Source of the DNA: Elmis aenea
Taxonomy: Eukaryota > Arthropoda > Insecta > Coleoptera > Elmidae
Assembly: GCA_947652605.1 (NCBI GenBank)
Contig: OX393577.1
Location: 59,916,108 to 59,980,107, forward strand
Length of the DNA stretch: 64,000 nt
Direction: 5' to 3'
Shown: positions 55,236 through 64,000 of the stretch, piece by piece
Layout of the letters: every line of letters begins with the position of its first letter
Position numbering within the stretch: the first letter of the stretch is position 1
Position numbers and translations under genes: made by a program
The notes under the pieces: model-generated
Told to the model about the DNA's origin: nothing
The model's database searches: none
What the model saw: the letters and a program-made list of their open reading frames with translations, nothing else

Positions 55236-56885
55236 CAGGGTGTTTCTTAAATATTGCAAAAAAAAAATCGTGAGGTAATTCCTTATCAAAAATTAAGCGG
55301 GTCTTTCCTTATTAAAAGGTTTCCCACAGTCATATTTTCAATTATCTCCCACCTTCACAGGGGGCTGAAAAGTGCGACCACTGTTGGTTTTTTAATCAGA
55401 ACTTTGTGGTGGTTTAAAATTTTGCAATTTAAAAAAAAAATAAGCTTGATTTATTTAGAAACTTCTTTATTTTTGAGTTTTTCTCGTAAAACCTACAGGT
55501 TTTGAGTAAAAAATTAAATAAGTAAACACCATTAAATATTAAAATGGTTCATTTTGGTGGTTGCCATGGTTTGTTTATGTTCATATTGGATAGAATTGAC
55601 GGGTGTAATTCATCTTGACGTTTACGCGGCGATAACGCGCAAACGCCCGTTAATTTTACCCAATATGAACATAAACAAACCATGATAACCACCAAATGAA
55701 TTGTTTTATATTGGAATATTTGATGGTGCATGTTTATTTATTTTATTTTTTACTCAAAAACTATAGGTTTAACAAAAAAAAACTAAAGAATAAAAGAAGT
55801 TTCTAAATAAATCAAGCTTAAATATACAGGGTGTCCCAATTATACACCCCCAAAAAGTAGGTGCATATTCGTGAGTGAAAATAATGACCATTTGTCAAAT
55901 ATTTTGTTATCCGAAAAAGCTTCCTTTCAAAGTTAGAGACCTCCACTTGCAAAAAAAAAAAAAAAAAAATCTAATACGTCCTAGCCGTTTAAGCTAGAGC
56001 TATCAAGCTTGGCCGAAATGTTTAGGTGTTTCCCATTGCCTTTGTGGGATAATTAGAAAGAAAACACGTAATTGGAAGTATGATTTATAGTTAGGTCCGC
56101 TTACCATCTTCAGAATTTTTTTCAAGTGTGACATTAACCGACTAAGTTTAGTAAAAAAAATATTTGAGGTGTATAAACAGAGTTTGTCGATGCATCTTTA
56201 GCGCTAATTTTCTCGAAAACGGCTACGTTTACAGCAAAAAACAGAGAGGGGCGAATTTTTTCCTCTTAAGTCGTACTTTCTTATGGACGAATGACATTTT
56301 CAATTTTATTCCAGAGTAAAAAATTCTGAAGATGGCAAGCGGATGACCTGACTGTAAATCATACTTCCAATTACGTGTTTTCTTTCTAATTATCCCACAA
56401 AGTCAATGGGAAACACCTAAACATTTCGGCCAAGTTTGATAGCTCTAGTTTAAACGGCTAGGACGTAATCGATATTTTGATTATTTTTTTCTTGCAACTT
56501 TGGAGGTCTCTAACTTTGAAAGGAAGCATTTTCGGATAACAAAATATTTGACAAATGGTCATCATTTTCACTCAGGAATATGCACTTACTTTTTGGCGGT
56601 GTATAATTGGGACACCCTGTATTATATATTTTTAATTGCAAAATTTTAACCCACCAAAAAGTTCTAATAAAAAGGGGTCTCCTGTACTCCTGTGAAGGTG
56701 GGAGATGATTGAAAATATTACCATAGGAAGCCTTTTATTCAGTATAAAACATCTTATCAAATATCATTCTCCTATATTCATCCAAATTTAAGAAATAAAA
56801 TATAAACCGCATTTTACCGCTCCCCTTTAGGGGGGTGTAACTCCGAAAGGAAACGTCTAAGGAAAAATTTTTATATGGAAGCACC
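55236..56885. mobile_element. Foldback family I, copy split by another foldback
   Basis: The left end CAGGGTGTTTCTTAAATATT follows TA. The interior follows the 52808 copy, including the loop CGCGGCGATAACGCGCAAAC near 55627. The right arm is interrupted at 55827-56619 by a different palindrome, then resumes (TTAATTGCAAAATTTTAACC) to about 56885, where the terminus is lost in GGAAGCACCCACTG. Without the insertion it would be about 860 bp. Confidence 0.82.
55827..56619. mobile_element. Palindromic element nested in family I copy
   Basis: Termini CAGGGTGTCCCAATTATACA / complement are flanked by TA (55825-55826 and 56620-56621), unit 793 bp. Nearly complete stem: AATAATGACCATTTGTCAAA and GAAACACCTAAACATTTCGG-type segments occur in both orientations, with the centre near 56220. 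A run of about 20 A at 55950 is not mirrored (right arm TTTGATTATTTTTTTC), so it expanded after the palindrome formed. Confidence 0.9.
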
Positions 56886-56889
56886 CACT

Positions 56890-57515
56890 GACGCGTAATT
56901 TATCCGGCGCTCTTATTTGGGGCACCTGTTATAAATTATAGATTGTCTACAAATAAAAGGTTTACACCAAATTGTGTAATTTATTTATCTGCTCATTTTT
57001 TTTCATTAATGGACTAATAATAAACTGTCTTTATGAATAAAACCTCATCAAAGTCATTCTGAAATTCCTATATTTACATACAACTAAGGTATTTTAGATC
57101 GGACAACATTTTTATTACTAAAAGAGGGCATTCTGATGACCAGAAGCCCTTTAAACTTCGCTTCAAAATCTAATCAATGCAAAAAATGTCATGTTGATAT
57201 CAGATGACGCGTCATATCACTCCGATAAGCGCTCGGACTAAAATTTATTATCTAGGCACTTACTACGCTAAGAACACATTTTAATCGATAAATTAATTAG
57301 TGATCACATATTTTATGCATATAGTCCTGAGCGACAGCCTGCGGACGTGTTCCGTAAACCGACGCCTTCCGGTTGTTTGAACTATAAGAGCTTCCAGCGT
57401 TATTGAAACTCAAATATTTTCAATTTATTTTCAAGTTTTTAATCGATAAATTTTTTTTCGTTTTTTTAAAAACATTTTTAAAGGGACTCGAATAAATTTC
57501 ATGGATATATTAAAA
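56890..57515. other. No feature seen
   Basis: No gene. The patch 57320-57400 (CTGAGCGACAGCCTGCGGAC, CGACGCCTTCCGGTTGTTTG) is less AT-rich and unplaced. Confidence 0.35.
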
Positions 57516-57526
57516 GATTATTCTAA

Positions 57527-57796
57527 GGTGGTTGGTTCACATGTGTGTTCCGCTCGCGCGGCAAACTGCTATAGGGGGACTGACCCCCTTTTCAGTCGTT
57601 AGAGGTTCAAAGATATTGGGTAAGGATGTGGATAGTCAAGATGGGCATGGATAGGTGGAAGTACTGCCACAGCATTTGCCTTAACTGTAGAGGCAATCAC
57701 CTGAAACCCCTACAATGAAAGTCGGTCTTGGGATTCGAACCCATGACCTCCTGATTGCAAGTTAGGTTGTTAACACAACCAGCCACCGAGCTCGTT
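57527..57796 (-). mobile_element. tRNA-derived SINE, copy 2
   Basis: Shares with copy 1, on the minus strand, the head GAGCTCGGTGGCTGGTTG, the perfect B box GGTTCGAATCC (57730-57740) and the body GGTGATTGCCTCTACAGTTA / TGGCAGTACTTCCACCTA. Flanks GATTATTCTAA (57516-57526) and GATTATTTTAA (57797-57807) are a probable 11-bp duplication with one difference. The 3' portion differs from copy 1 and lacks a clear A run, so this is an older or different subfamily. Confidence 0.78.
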
Positions 57797-57807
57797 GATT
57801 ATTTTAA

Positions 57808-58381
57808 CATTACACAGCGTAAATATACCTAGACTTGTATTTTTATATACATAATTTTTTTAATTATTTCAAAAAAAATGTAATGTGTTGTAGTCCAATT
57901 CTTTTAAATCTTAATGCTTTAAACGCTTATCTGGATCAGTGATAATTTTTACCAAGCAAACCACGAATTTGCACTTTTTAATGAAAGAAAACAACAGGCA
58001 ATTTTAATTATACATGAATATATTACATGAAATAAGCTATGCTTCTTCACTCATAAAAGTCCCTTGATCATTGGTTATCGTTTTTTATATGAGCGAAATC
58101 GATTTTCTTATTACTCTCACGTCGGTTGCTGTTAGAAGATATTACTTGGCTTTGATATAAATGCAACTTCCTTTCATATTTCGTACAAGCAACGTACTAC
58201 TGAAGCGAATTCTGAAACATCAAACAAACAATTATATTACGAAAATAAATAACTATTTCAGTGTGCAAAGTGGACTTGGAGTAAAATTAAGAACTGCTGT
58301 CAACAGGTATAAATTTGGATCCAGTCAGTTTATGGATGAATAACAATTATCTGACGCGCAACGACTTGTTATAGCTGAAAA
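57808..58381. other. No gene supported
   Basis: The frame 58161-58343 is unrecognised. A TATTTCAG/TG...CAACAG/GTATAA arrangement at 58253-58310 looks like acceptor, 45-nt open segment and donor, but there is nothing else to support an exon. Confidence 0.3.
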
Positions 58382-58383
58382 TA

Positions 58384-59111
58384 TAGGGTGTTTCATAATT
58401 GAATGCTGATCCTTAAGGGTGTTATTCCTTGGATGATTTTAAGAAAAAAGTTCATATCAATGTAGGTCCGCAACCGCCGTATTTTTGAGATACAGGGTGT
58501 TTTTTGAATTTTAGTAGGTAGGTACCTACTAACTAGGTATAAAAACACATTTTTTTTCAGAAAAAAAATTGTTCTGTTTCTACCAATGGCGTCCGTACTA
58601 ACATTTACTTGAATGTATTTACTTGATTATTAAAAATTAATACTGAAGTGAAATGTACTCTTTTACTCTTCAAGAGTACCTAATAGCCTTTTATTTTTTT
58701 ACTCGAAAACCGTTCGTCGGACAAAAAAAAAGTAAGGAGGCCATTTTTACTAAGAGATAAAGCAAAATTGTAAAAATAACATTTATTTTGAAAAAAAAGC
58801 ATTGGCATATCATTTTTTTCATTAAAAATATTCAAGGACATGTTAGTACGGACGCCATTGGTAGAAATAGAATTTTTTTTTTTCTGAAAAAAATGTGTTT
58901 TTATGCCTAGTTATTACCTACTAAAATTCAAAAAAAATATCTAAAGCGGTATCAAAGATATTACGAAAAAACCGATATTTTTTTCAACTTTTAACACCCT
59001 GTATCTCAAAAATACGGCGGTTGCGGACCTACATTGATATGAACTTTTTTTCTTAAAATCATCCAAGGAATAACACCCTTAAGGATCAGCATTCAATTAT
59101 GAAACACCCTA
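58384..59111. mobile_element. Composite palindromic element (J)
   Basis: Outer ends TAGGGTGTTTCATAATTGAA / complement are flanked by TA, unit 728 bp, with TAGGG in place of CAGGG at both ends. Each arm carries an inner terminus: TACAGGGTGTT at 58494 and AACACCCTGTA at about 58992. The inner arms (TACCAATGGCGTCCGTACTA at 58581) pair with 58840-58860. About 65 bp next to the inner right terminus have no counterpart on the left, a deletion in one arm. Confidence 0.85.
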
Positions 59112-59333
59112 TATACTATCACCTGTGTTCAGGTTGGGCACAATAACAAATCCAACACAAAATTGAATTAAATTGTCTAGAAGAGACGATATCAAAGCTC
59201 CACAAACCCTATAACTCCTTTCGCGTATAAATACTAGTAAAATCACCAAATTAGTAAATGAAATTGCAAAATAACTATAACTATGTACCTAATTATACTG
59301 TTTTTTAAATTTTTTATTATGATAGGTCACATT

Positions 59334-60119
59334 AAGGGATTCTGTCCCGGGGCTTTCCCGGGACTGGGAATTCGCGGGACATTCTTAGTCTCGAGTCCCG
59401 GTACATTTATTTCGAGACTCGAGACGAGACTTCATGTTACAGAACACTGAAATTAATTTTTTATACTTCAAATTTTTAAATAAATTTTACTGCCACGACT
59501 TAAAGGAAAATTGCTAAGTTTATTAGTAAAAATATATTTTACTTATGCCTGTTATGTTTTAAAGTTTATGGATAATTGTTAAGTTTATTTAAAATAGGTA
59601 TTAACTTGGAAATATATATTTTATTTACTGTAGAATGAAGACTAAATTAAAAATTATAATACGTCTACTACTACTACCATACTTTATTCATACAGTAAAT
59701 GCTTCAAAAACAAAATCCGTGAATATGGTTTGATTTAAAAAAATATATCATTTGCTGTTTATGGATGTGTGACGTATAAGTTAGCCAGCCGCGTTCTGTC
59801 AACTGTCACGACCGATTCACAATCACGACACGTCCAAAGAAGCAATTTTAAGTATGTAGCGGGTGCTTTCAGAAACAATGTCATTGTCAAGAAATAATTT
59901 ATTTTTTACTGTGTAAATCGCCGTTAAATTTTCAGTATATGAATATCGCATCATATTTCTTGTAATTTATGAAATCTTCCGTCATTTTTGACAGGTTATA
60001 CCACCATTTTCAAGTACGTAAAATTCGTAAAAGTCTCGAAGTCCCGGGAATTCCCGGGACTTTAATAAAAAAGTCTCGAGTCCCGGCACTTCAAAAATTG
60101 TCGAGACTCAGAATCCCCA
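59334..60119. mobile_element. hAT-like element with CCCGGGA/CTCGAG arrays
   Basis: Left end AAGGGATTCTGTCCCGGGGC, right end TCGAGACTCAGAATCCCC. GTCACATT and TTCACAAT flank it, six of eight positions alike. Both ends are packed with GTCCCGGGA and GTCTCGAGTC motifs in both orientations, a typical hAT sub-terminal design. The interior is AT-rich without a recognisable transposase. The duplication is weak, so family is probable rather than certain. Confidence 0.6.
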
Positions 60120-60369
60120 TTCACAATGTATATAATTAAGCACATGTTGTTCTATAAACAGTTTTTGTTACAACGAATATAATTTTATTATTTTTATATT
60201 CCTAGACATCAAAAAATGAGAACTTTTTATTGCTTTTAGATTTTACGCGTTTGTTTTTTCTTAGTAATGATGAATCGCTTGTGAAAATAATTTATACATT
60301 TACCTATGCTTAAACTTTGCTTTAAACAACACGAGTTGGCCATCAACGATAATTTTTTTTACAATCCAA

Positions 60370-60600
60370 TTTTACCAATTTTGATATATTTTATTTACTT
60401 AACGAATTTATAGCAAATTTTCAAAAATAATAAAACTTCAATTTTAGTCTATAGTGCCAAAGTGGATAGCGATTTAAAAAAGCTGATTACACAAGCGTTT
60501 TTTTCTCAACAAAAGAGCCCAAGAGACCGATATCAGAGTTAAGCTAATTATTACGGTAACCGAAATACCCCCGTAAAACATTCGAATTTGGTCCACCCTG
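60370..60600. mobile_element. Solo arm, GGTCCAAATTCG family
   Basis: Right end TTCGAATTTGGTCCACCCTG then TA (60601-60602). The interior matches 35140-35314 (AGTGCCAAAGTGGATAGCGA, CAAGAGACCGATATCAGA). No left arm. Confidence 0.6.
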
Positions 60601-60632
60601 TACATTTTGTGAATATCGATACAGACCAATTC

Positions 60633-60713
60633 CAGATCAAAGTCAGTATTATAAGTCTCCCTATTCCCCAGATCTGACACCCTTTGACTATAATTAACTC
60701 AAAACAAAAGCAA
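60633..60713 (+). pseudogene. Mariner transposase fragment
   Basis: The frame gives YYKSPYSPDLTPFDYN and a stop, the third catalytic block of mariner transposases (PPYSPDLxPxDYxLF, last catalytic Asp included). Only about 20 codons are recognisable. It begins about 30 bp after the end of the preceding arm. Confidence 0.6.
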
Positions 60714-60984
60714 CAGTTACTCAAAAGTTGTTGACTTAAAATCACAATATTTTTTCATAGGACTTAGAAGAGAGAGCCAGAAAAACCTGCAGTATAACAT
60801 TTTTGATATAAACCACAAATACTGTACGTTATTTTGAGTATAAATATTTAAGAAAATATATTCTATTGGACAAAAATTTAATTTAACACAAATGTTTTCC
60901 ATTATTACTTTTTTCGTACTTTATTATATTTTCCGAGGTATAAAAATGGTGACCTTAAAAATACCGCGAGCAAGTAAAGATAAT

Positions 60985-61030
60985 TAAATGAGCCACATGC
61001 GGCCCACGGGCTACAAGTTTGACATGCCTG
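60985..61030. mobile_element. hAT right terminus (solo)
   Basis: CACATGCGGCCCACGGGCTA then CAAGTTTGACATGCCTG is the right end of a hAT whose complement, CAGGCATGTCAAACTTGTAG, is a widespread hAT terminus style. GTCTAGAA follows and would be the target duplication (TA at positions 4-5), but the left end was not found. The upstream extent is unknown. Confidence 0.55.
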
Positions 61031-61038
61031 GTCTAGAA

Positions 61039-61780
61039 GCTCAGAGATTTTCATGTAAAAAGTGGATACTTTCCAAAGAAAAGCTTGTTGAAAAATATTT
61101 TTTCTTCACATTGCGTTATTACCGCTATAATACTCTAACGGTTTATCAATATCCGCTTTCAATACAAACCTTAATTTTGTACGGTTATATTTTTGTGTTT
61201 ATCCTTCATGACCATACAAATTGTAGACAATTCTAAGTAGAAGTATAATAGTTTGGCTTTTTTGTGCGAACGACAAATGCATGTAATCTGGTTTTGATAT
61301 CAATCTATTTTATTTATTACAGTCTAATGATATCTCATTACCGTCACACGAAATTTATTTTGGTACATTGTATAAATCTACAAAGGAGGCGAATTCAGTA
61401 TTGTTCACTTTAAGTTTCTTTTCATGCCCTCCGTCGTAATTATTTTTAACGCTAATAAATTTTCATGGTGTTGCGGTTTCCAGAAATAATTACTTTTGAA
61501 TGTCCTCTGTAACAATTCAACGTACATTAATTACTTGAAAACCAGTGGTATTTTATTTTTTGCAACATTTCTTAATACCTGAAAATAAAACACGTGCCAA
61601 CACAATCACAACAAATACGAGTTATGATCATTTACACCCTAAATCAGCGGTTCACGGATCCACATGAGTCCGTTACAACATCGAAGAAATTAATTTTTTA
61701 AATAAATTTTATAACTTTATTGTAGGGATGACCAGCTTTGTGGACTACCACAGGTTGTTCAAATCGACAACGCTCTGTAA
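61039..61780. other. No feature seen
   Basis: The frame 60988-61236 is unrecognised and starts inside the hAT end. CAGCGGTTCACGGATCCACA at 61646 has the look of another hAT start but lacks a partner. Confidence 0.35.
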
Positions 61781-61785
61781 ATCTC

Positions 61786-62503
61786 ACAAGGGAAGGTCAC
61801 GATACGTTGTCGCTAGAATTTGATTCCGGCTGTGTTTATTACATCAAGGGCATCCAAACTAAATGTTCTGCAAAGTTATACGTGCCACTGGCCATTACCT
61901 TCGGAAAAATAGGGGAAAAACTGAAAAATTGGTATAAAAAGATCATTTTTGCGATCGCGTTGGCCATGAAACCGTCAGAGATAAAATCGAAATTCTTCTA
62001 TTTATCAATAGGCGCATCCTTTGCAAGTAAAATACTGCAAAGTTTTTGAAAAAATCTTGATCGGTTCCGGAGAAAAACGCCAAAAACGAAACCCCTGCAT
62101 AAGCGCTATGAATATTGAGAAGTTGTGTATATCTGTATTACTATATCTATGCGACTTGCATAGGCGTTTAACATAGGGAAAACCGTTTTTACAAAGGTCT
62201 CGTTTTTTACGTTTTTCTTCGGAACCGTTTAAGATTTTTTCAAAAACTTTGCACCAATTTACTTGGAAAGGATGCGCGCATTGGTAAATAAAAGAATTTC
62301 GATTTTGTCTTTGACGGTTTCATGGCCAACGCGATCACAAATATTACTTTTATTAATCAGCTGTTCAGTTTTTCCCCTATTTTTCTGAACGAAATGGCCA
62401 GTGGCACGTATAACTCTGGAAAACATTTAGTTTTGATGCCCTTAATGTAATAAACACAGCCGGAATCAAATTCTAGCGACAACGTATCGTGACCTTCCCT
62501 TGT
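61786..62503. mobile_element. Palindrome family M, copy 3 (most complete)
   Basis: ACAAGGGAAGGTCACGATAC and its complement at the right, 718 bp, nearly fully paired with the centre near 62145 (CGACTTGCATAGGCGTTTAA). Symmetry extends five more bases (ATCTC/GAGAT). No coding sequence; the long frames at 61738 and 62357 are mirror images across the fold. No clear target duplication, unlike copy 2. Confidence 0.82.
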
Positions 62504-62763
62504 GAGATCTGTATCGTTTGCAGCTTGTTTAGATATTCTTGAAGCAATTATAACAAACAATAACGAAATTAGAACTTTGTCTTAGGCCACGGCTCCACGT
62601 ACGATATTTTAACGCATGTATCTGCGTTAAATTGACGGACTAAAAACGCATCGTGTACCCCGGCTCCACGTATCGTTTTCAAAACGTATACAAGTCGTAC
62701 CTATATCGGAAGCAAAACGCAACAACCTGGCTCCACGTACGACATTCTACCGCTCGATAGTTC

Positions 62764-63054
62764 TGCATTTGCCCTAAGTAAAAATTAAATGAGGCGTTTT
62801 CCAAACAGAAACCTTACGCATGAGAAGATCTTCAATTGCCATCTTTCAAAAGCACGACGGTATGTAGAGAGTGTACGTTTGGTATATTGGCCAATAAATG
62901 CCGAATTTTTCATCATCCGATTGATGTTAATCCTGACTTTGCTGACTGTATCATTAAAAAATGTTGTGCACTGCACAATTTTGTCAGAAAACGTGATGGC
63001 TATCAATTCGAAGACACATTAACGTGCTCTTTAGATAGTATTCATGCTTTGTGA
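62764..63054 (+). pseudogene. Harbinger transposase, C-terminal remnant
   Basis: First frame: ALSKN, stop, MRRFPNRNLTHEKIFNCHLS and KARRYVES; after a one-base shift near 62868: CTFGILANKCRIFHHPIDVN, PDFADCIIKKCCALHNFVRK and RDGYQFEDTL. This is the end of the HARBI1/DDE_Tnp_4 nuclease; the Glu in RRYVES corresponds to the last catalytic acid, followed by FGIL...R-F and CC-x-LHNF. One stop, one frameshift. The N-terminal two thirds are deleted. Confidence 0.85.
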
Positions 63055-63123
63055 ACTAGGGGAAACCTTAATGGAATTCACATCAAAGATTTATTTACTT
63101 CATATTTTTGTCCCGACCAGGGA

Positions 63124-63270
63124 TCAGTACCCTGGCAAGAGAAAAATGTAAACATCCATCCATGCTGCCATTTTGGCTGTTCTATTTTTATAGTTTTCGT
63201 TGCCTAAATCATACAGGCATGAATGCTTCTCTACTTCTAAAATTAAAATTTCGCTATCTATTTCCGACAT
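63124..63270 (-). pseudogene. Harbinger MADF-domain protein, N-terminal remnant
   Basis: From ATG at 63270 on the minus strand: MSEIDSEILILEVEKHSCLY then DLGNENYKNRTAKMAAWMDV. I/L-I-x-x-V-x-x-x-x-C-L-Y-D...Y-K-N-R-x-x-K-x-x-A-W is the MADF core. The domain is open but the frame ends soon after (PGY, stop). In-frame residues upstream of this Met extend the open frame to 63321 but are outside the domain, so the internal Met is preferred. Confidence 0.8.
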
Positions 63271-63844
63271 TTCGCAGTGAAAAATAGCAAAAGCGGGCAA
63301 ATCAAGAGAATTAAAATTCACAAGACAATGTCACCAGTAGGAGTAGGCGGACGGACGCATGCACAACGCACGTGGAGCCGCGTGTCACGATACTGACTCG
63401 ATTATTTATCGGATTGAAAATGGAACAAGCTGCGTCCAAGTGCGTTATGACTTTGAAGACGCAGAAGTAGTACGATCCGTTATCGGACGTGGAGCCACCT
63501 CTCATTTAAACTAATGTTACCTATTTTTGCCCGTCAATTTAACGCAGATACAAGCGTTAAAATATCGTACGTGGAGCCGGGGCCTTAGTGGAGATTTCTT
63601 GTAAAATTTCTCTAAAAGAAATATACTTAAATTGACTTTCGGTTGCATTTACGCTCTTAATATGCAGAATCATCAAACAAGACGCTGAAACATTTTGTGC
63701 CATTTGTTAAGACTTATTTGTGCGGGCGGACCTTTCCAGAACTTTTGTACACCGAGTCAAAATATAGAAACAGACTAAATGTGGAGCTTGGTCTGCGAGT
63801 GTAAATTGACACTATTGAGCCAAACATTTTTTAATTGCTTCAGT

Positions 63845-64000
63845 CAGGGATTTGGAGCGGAGCACGGAGCAGTGGAGCAATGGGTTTTTGCTCGGAGCAG
63901 GAGCGGAGTCCGGAGCAAATAATTTTGCTTGCTCCACTGCACCAGTTTATTATGTAATTTTTTTTTTTTAAACTACCCTTTTCCCCTTGTTTTCAACATT
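63845..64000. mobile_element. hAT left end, cut by window edge
   Basis: Starts CAGGGATTTGGAGCGGAGCA and continues with GGAGC motifs repeated about eight times in both orientations (GGAGCACGGAGCAGTGGAGC, GCTTGCTCCACTGC). CAGGGATT plus a dense sub-terminal repeat is a hAT pattern. The right end and duplication lie beyond the window. Confidence 0.6.

Larger units (their letters stand above)
62585..63584. mobile_element. PIF/Harbinger element, 1000 bp, TTA duplication
   Basis: The inverted ends GGCC(A/C)CGGCTCCACGTACG pair over about 54 bp (to TTAAATTGACGG) and are flanked by TTA at 62582-62584 and 63585-63587. GGCTCCACGTA-like motifs are repeated inside both ends (62657, 62721, 63371, 63486), likely transposase-binding repeats. 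The interior retains the C-terminal part of the transposase (plus strand) and the N-terminal MADF domain of the partner protein (minus strand), facing each other. Internally deleted. Confidence 0.92.

Noticed and set aside
58253..58310. Possible short exon with acceptor and donor
   Set aside because: One 45-nt open segment with consensus-like splice sites is expected by chance in a window this size; no partner exon or domain supports it.
1..64000. CRISPR array, prokaryotic operon or viral genome
   Set aside because: No regularly spaced direct repeats, no dense coding, and the gene remnants are all of eukaryotic transposons.

Overview
The window is strongly AT-rich eukaryotic DNA and reads as intergenic or intronic sequence from an insect, most likely a beetle. 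The evidence for an insect is the repeat content: RTE and jockey-type non-LTR retrotransposons, Penelope-like elements, Harbinger transposons carrying MADF-domain genes, pogo/Tc1/mariner-type elements with DUF4817-like N-termini, hAT elements, and very many palindromic repeats ending in TACAGGGTG. The order is an inference. I find no host gene exon that I can defend, no tRNA or rRNA gene, no CRISPR array and nothing bacterial.

Layout. 1-5 kb: one arm and two complete TA-flanked foldback elements, then a Harbinger element (3907-5136) with a hAT insertion inside it. 5-8 kb: a Tc1-type terminus broken by a foldback arm, then a 1.77-kb palindrome (6206-7973) with a transposase N-terminal remnant in its loop. 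8-9 kb: a less repetitive stretch that could be regulatory. 9-15 kb: a second palindrome family, a non-LTR RNase H remnant, and a 4.3-kb unit with its own inverted termini (11024-15365) that contains a pogo-like element and another Tc1-type palindrome. 15-19 kb: little recognisable. 19.7-21.8 kb: a three-level stack (Tc1-like, then palindrome, then hAT). 23-26 kb: two non-LTR reverse-transcriptase C-terminal fragments. 28-29 kb and 48.4-49 kb: Penelope-like 3' regions with GIY-YIG coding sequence; the first is a head-to-head pair. 30-44 kb: scattered small elements, namely Harbinger, a solo LTR, a jockey remnant, hAT, Helitron and SINE. 44-49 kb: foldback, tandem duplication, hAT. 50.8-52.4 kb: the only long intact ORF, a young 5'-truncated RTE-like insertion flanked by an unusually long 99-bp direct repeat. 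52.8-59 kb: three foldbacks, one nested in another. 59-64 kb: hAT-like elements, a mariner fragment, a palindrome and a 1.0-kb Harbinger element, ending in a hAT terminus cut by the window edge.

Nothing here works as a host operon or pathway. The biology is a transposon community: autonomous lineages are represented by decayed coding pieces, and the bulk of the sequence is their non-autonomous, mostly palindromic derivatives inserted into one another. The most informative signals are (i) palindromes whose loop keeps the 5' end of a transposase gene and whose arms share the same nested-insertion junctions, (ii) the RTE insertion with its 99-bp target duplication, (iii) Harbinger derivatives with convergent transposase and MADF remnants, and (iv) an unnamed 4.3-kb element with 35-bp termini.
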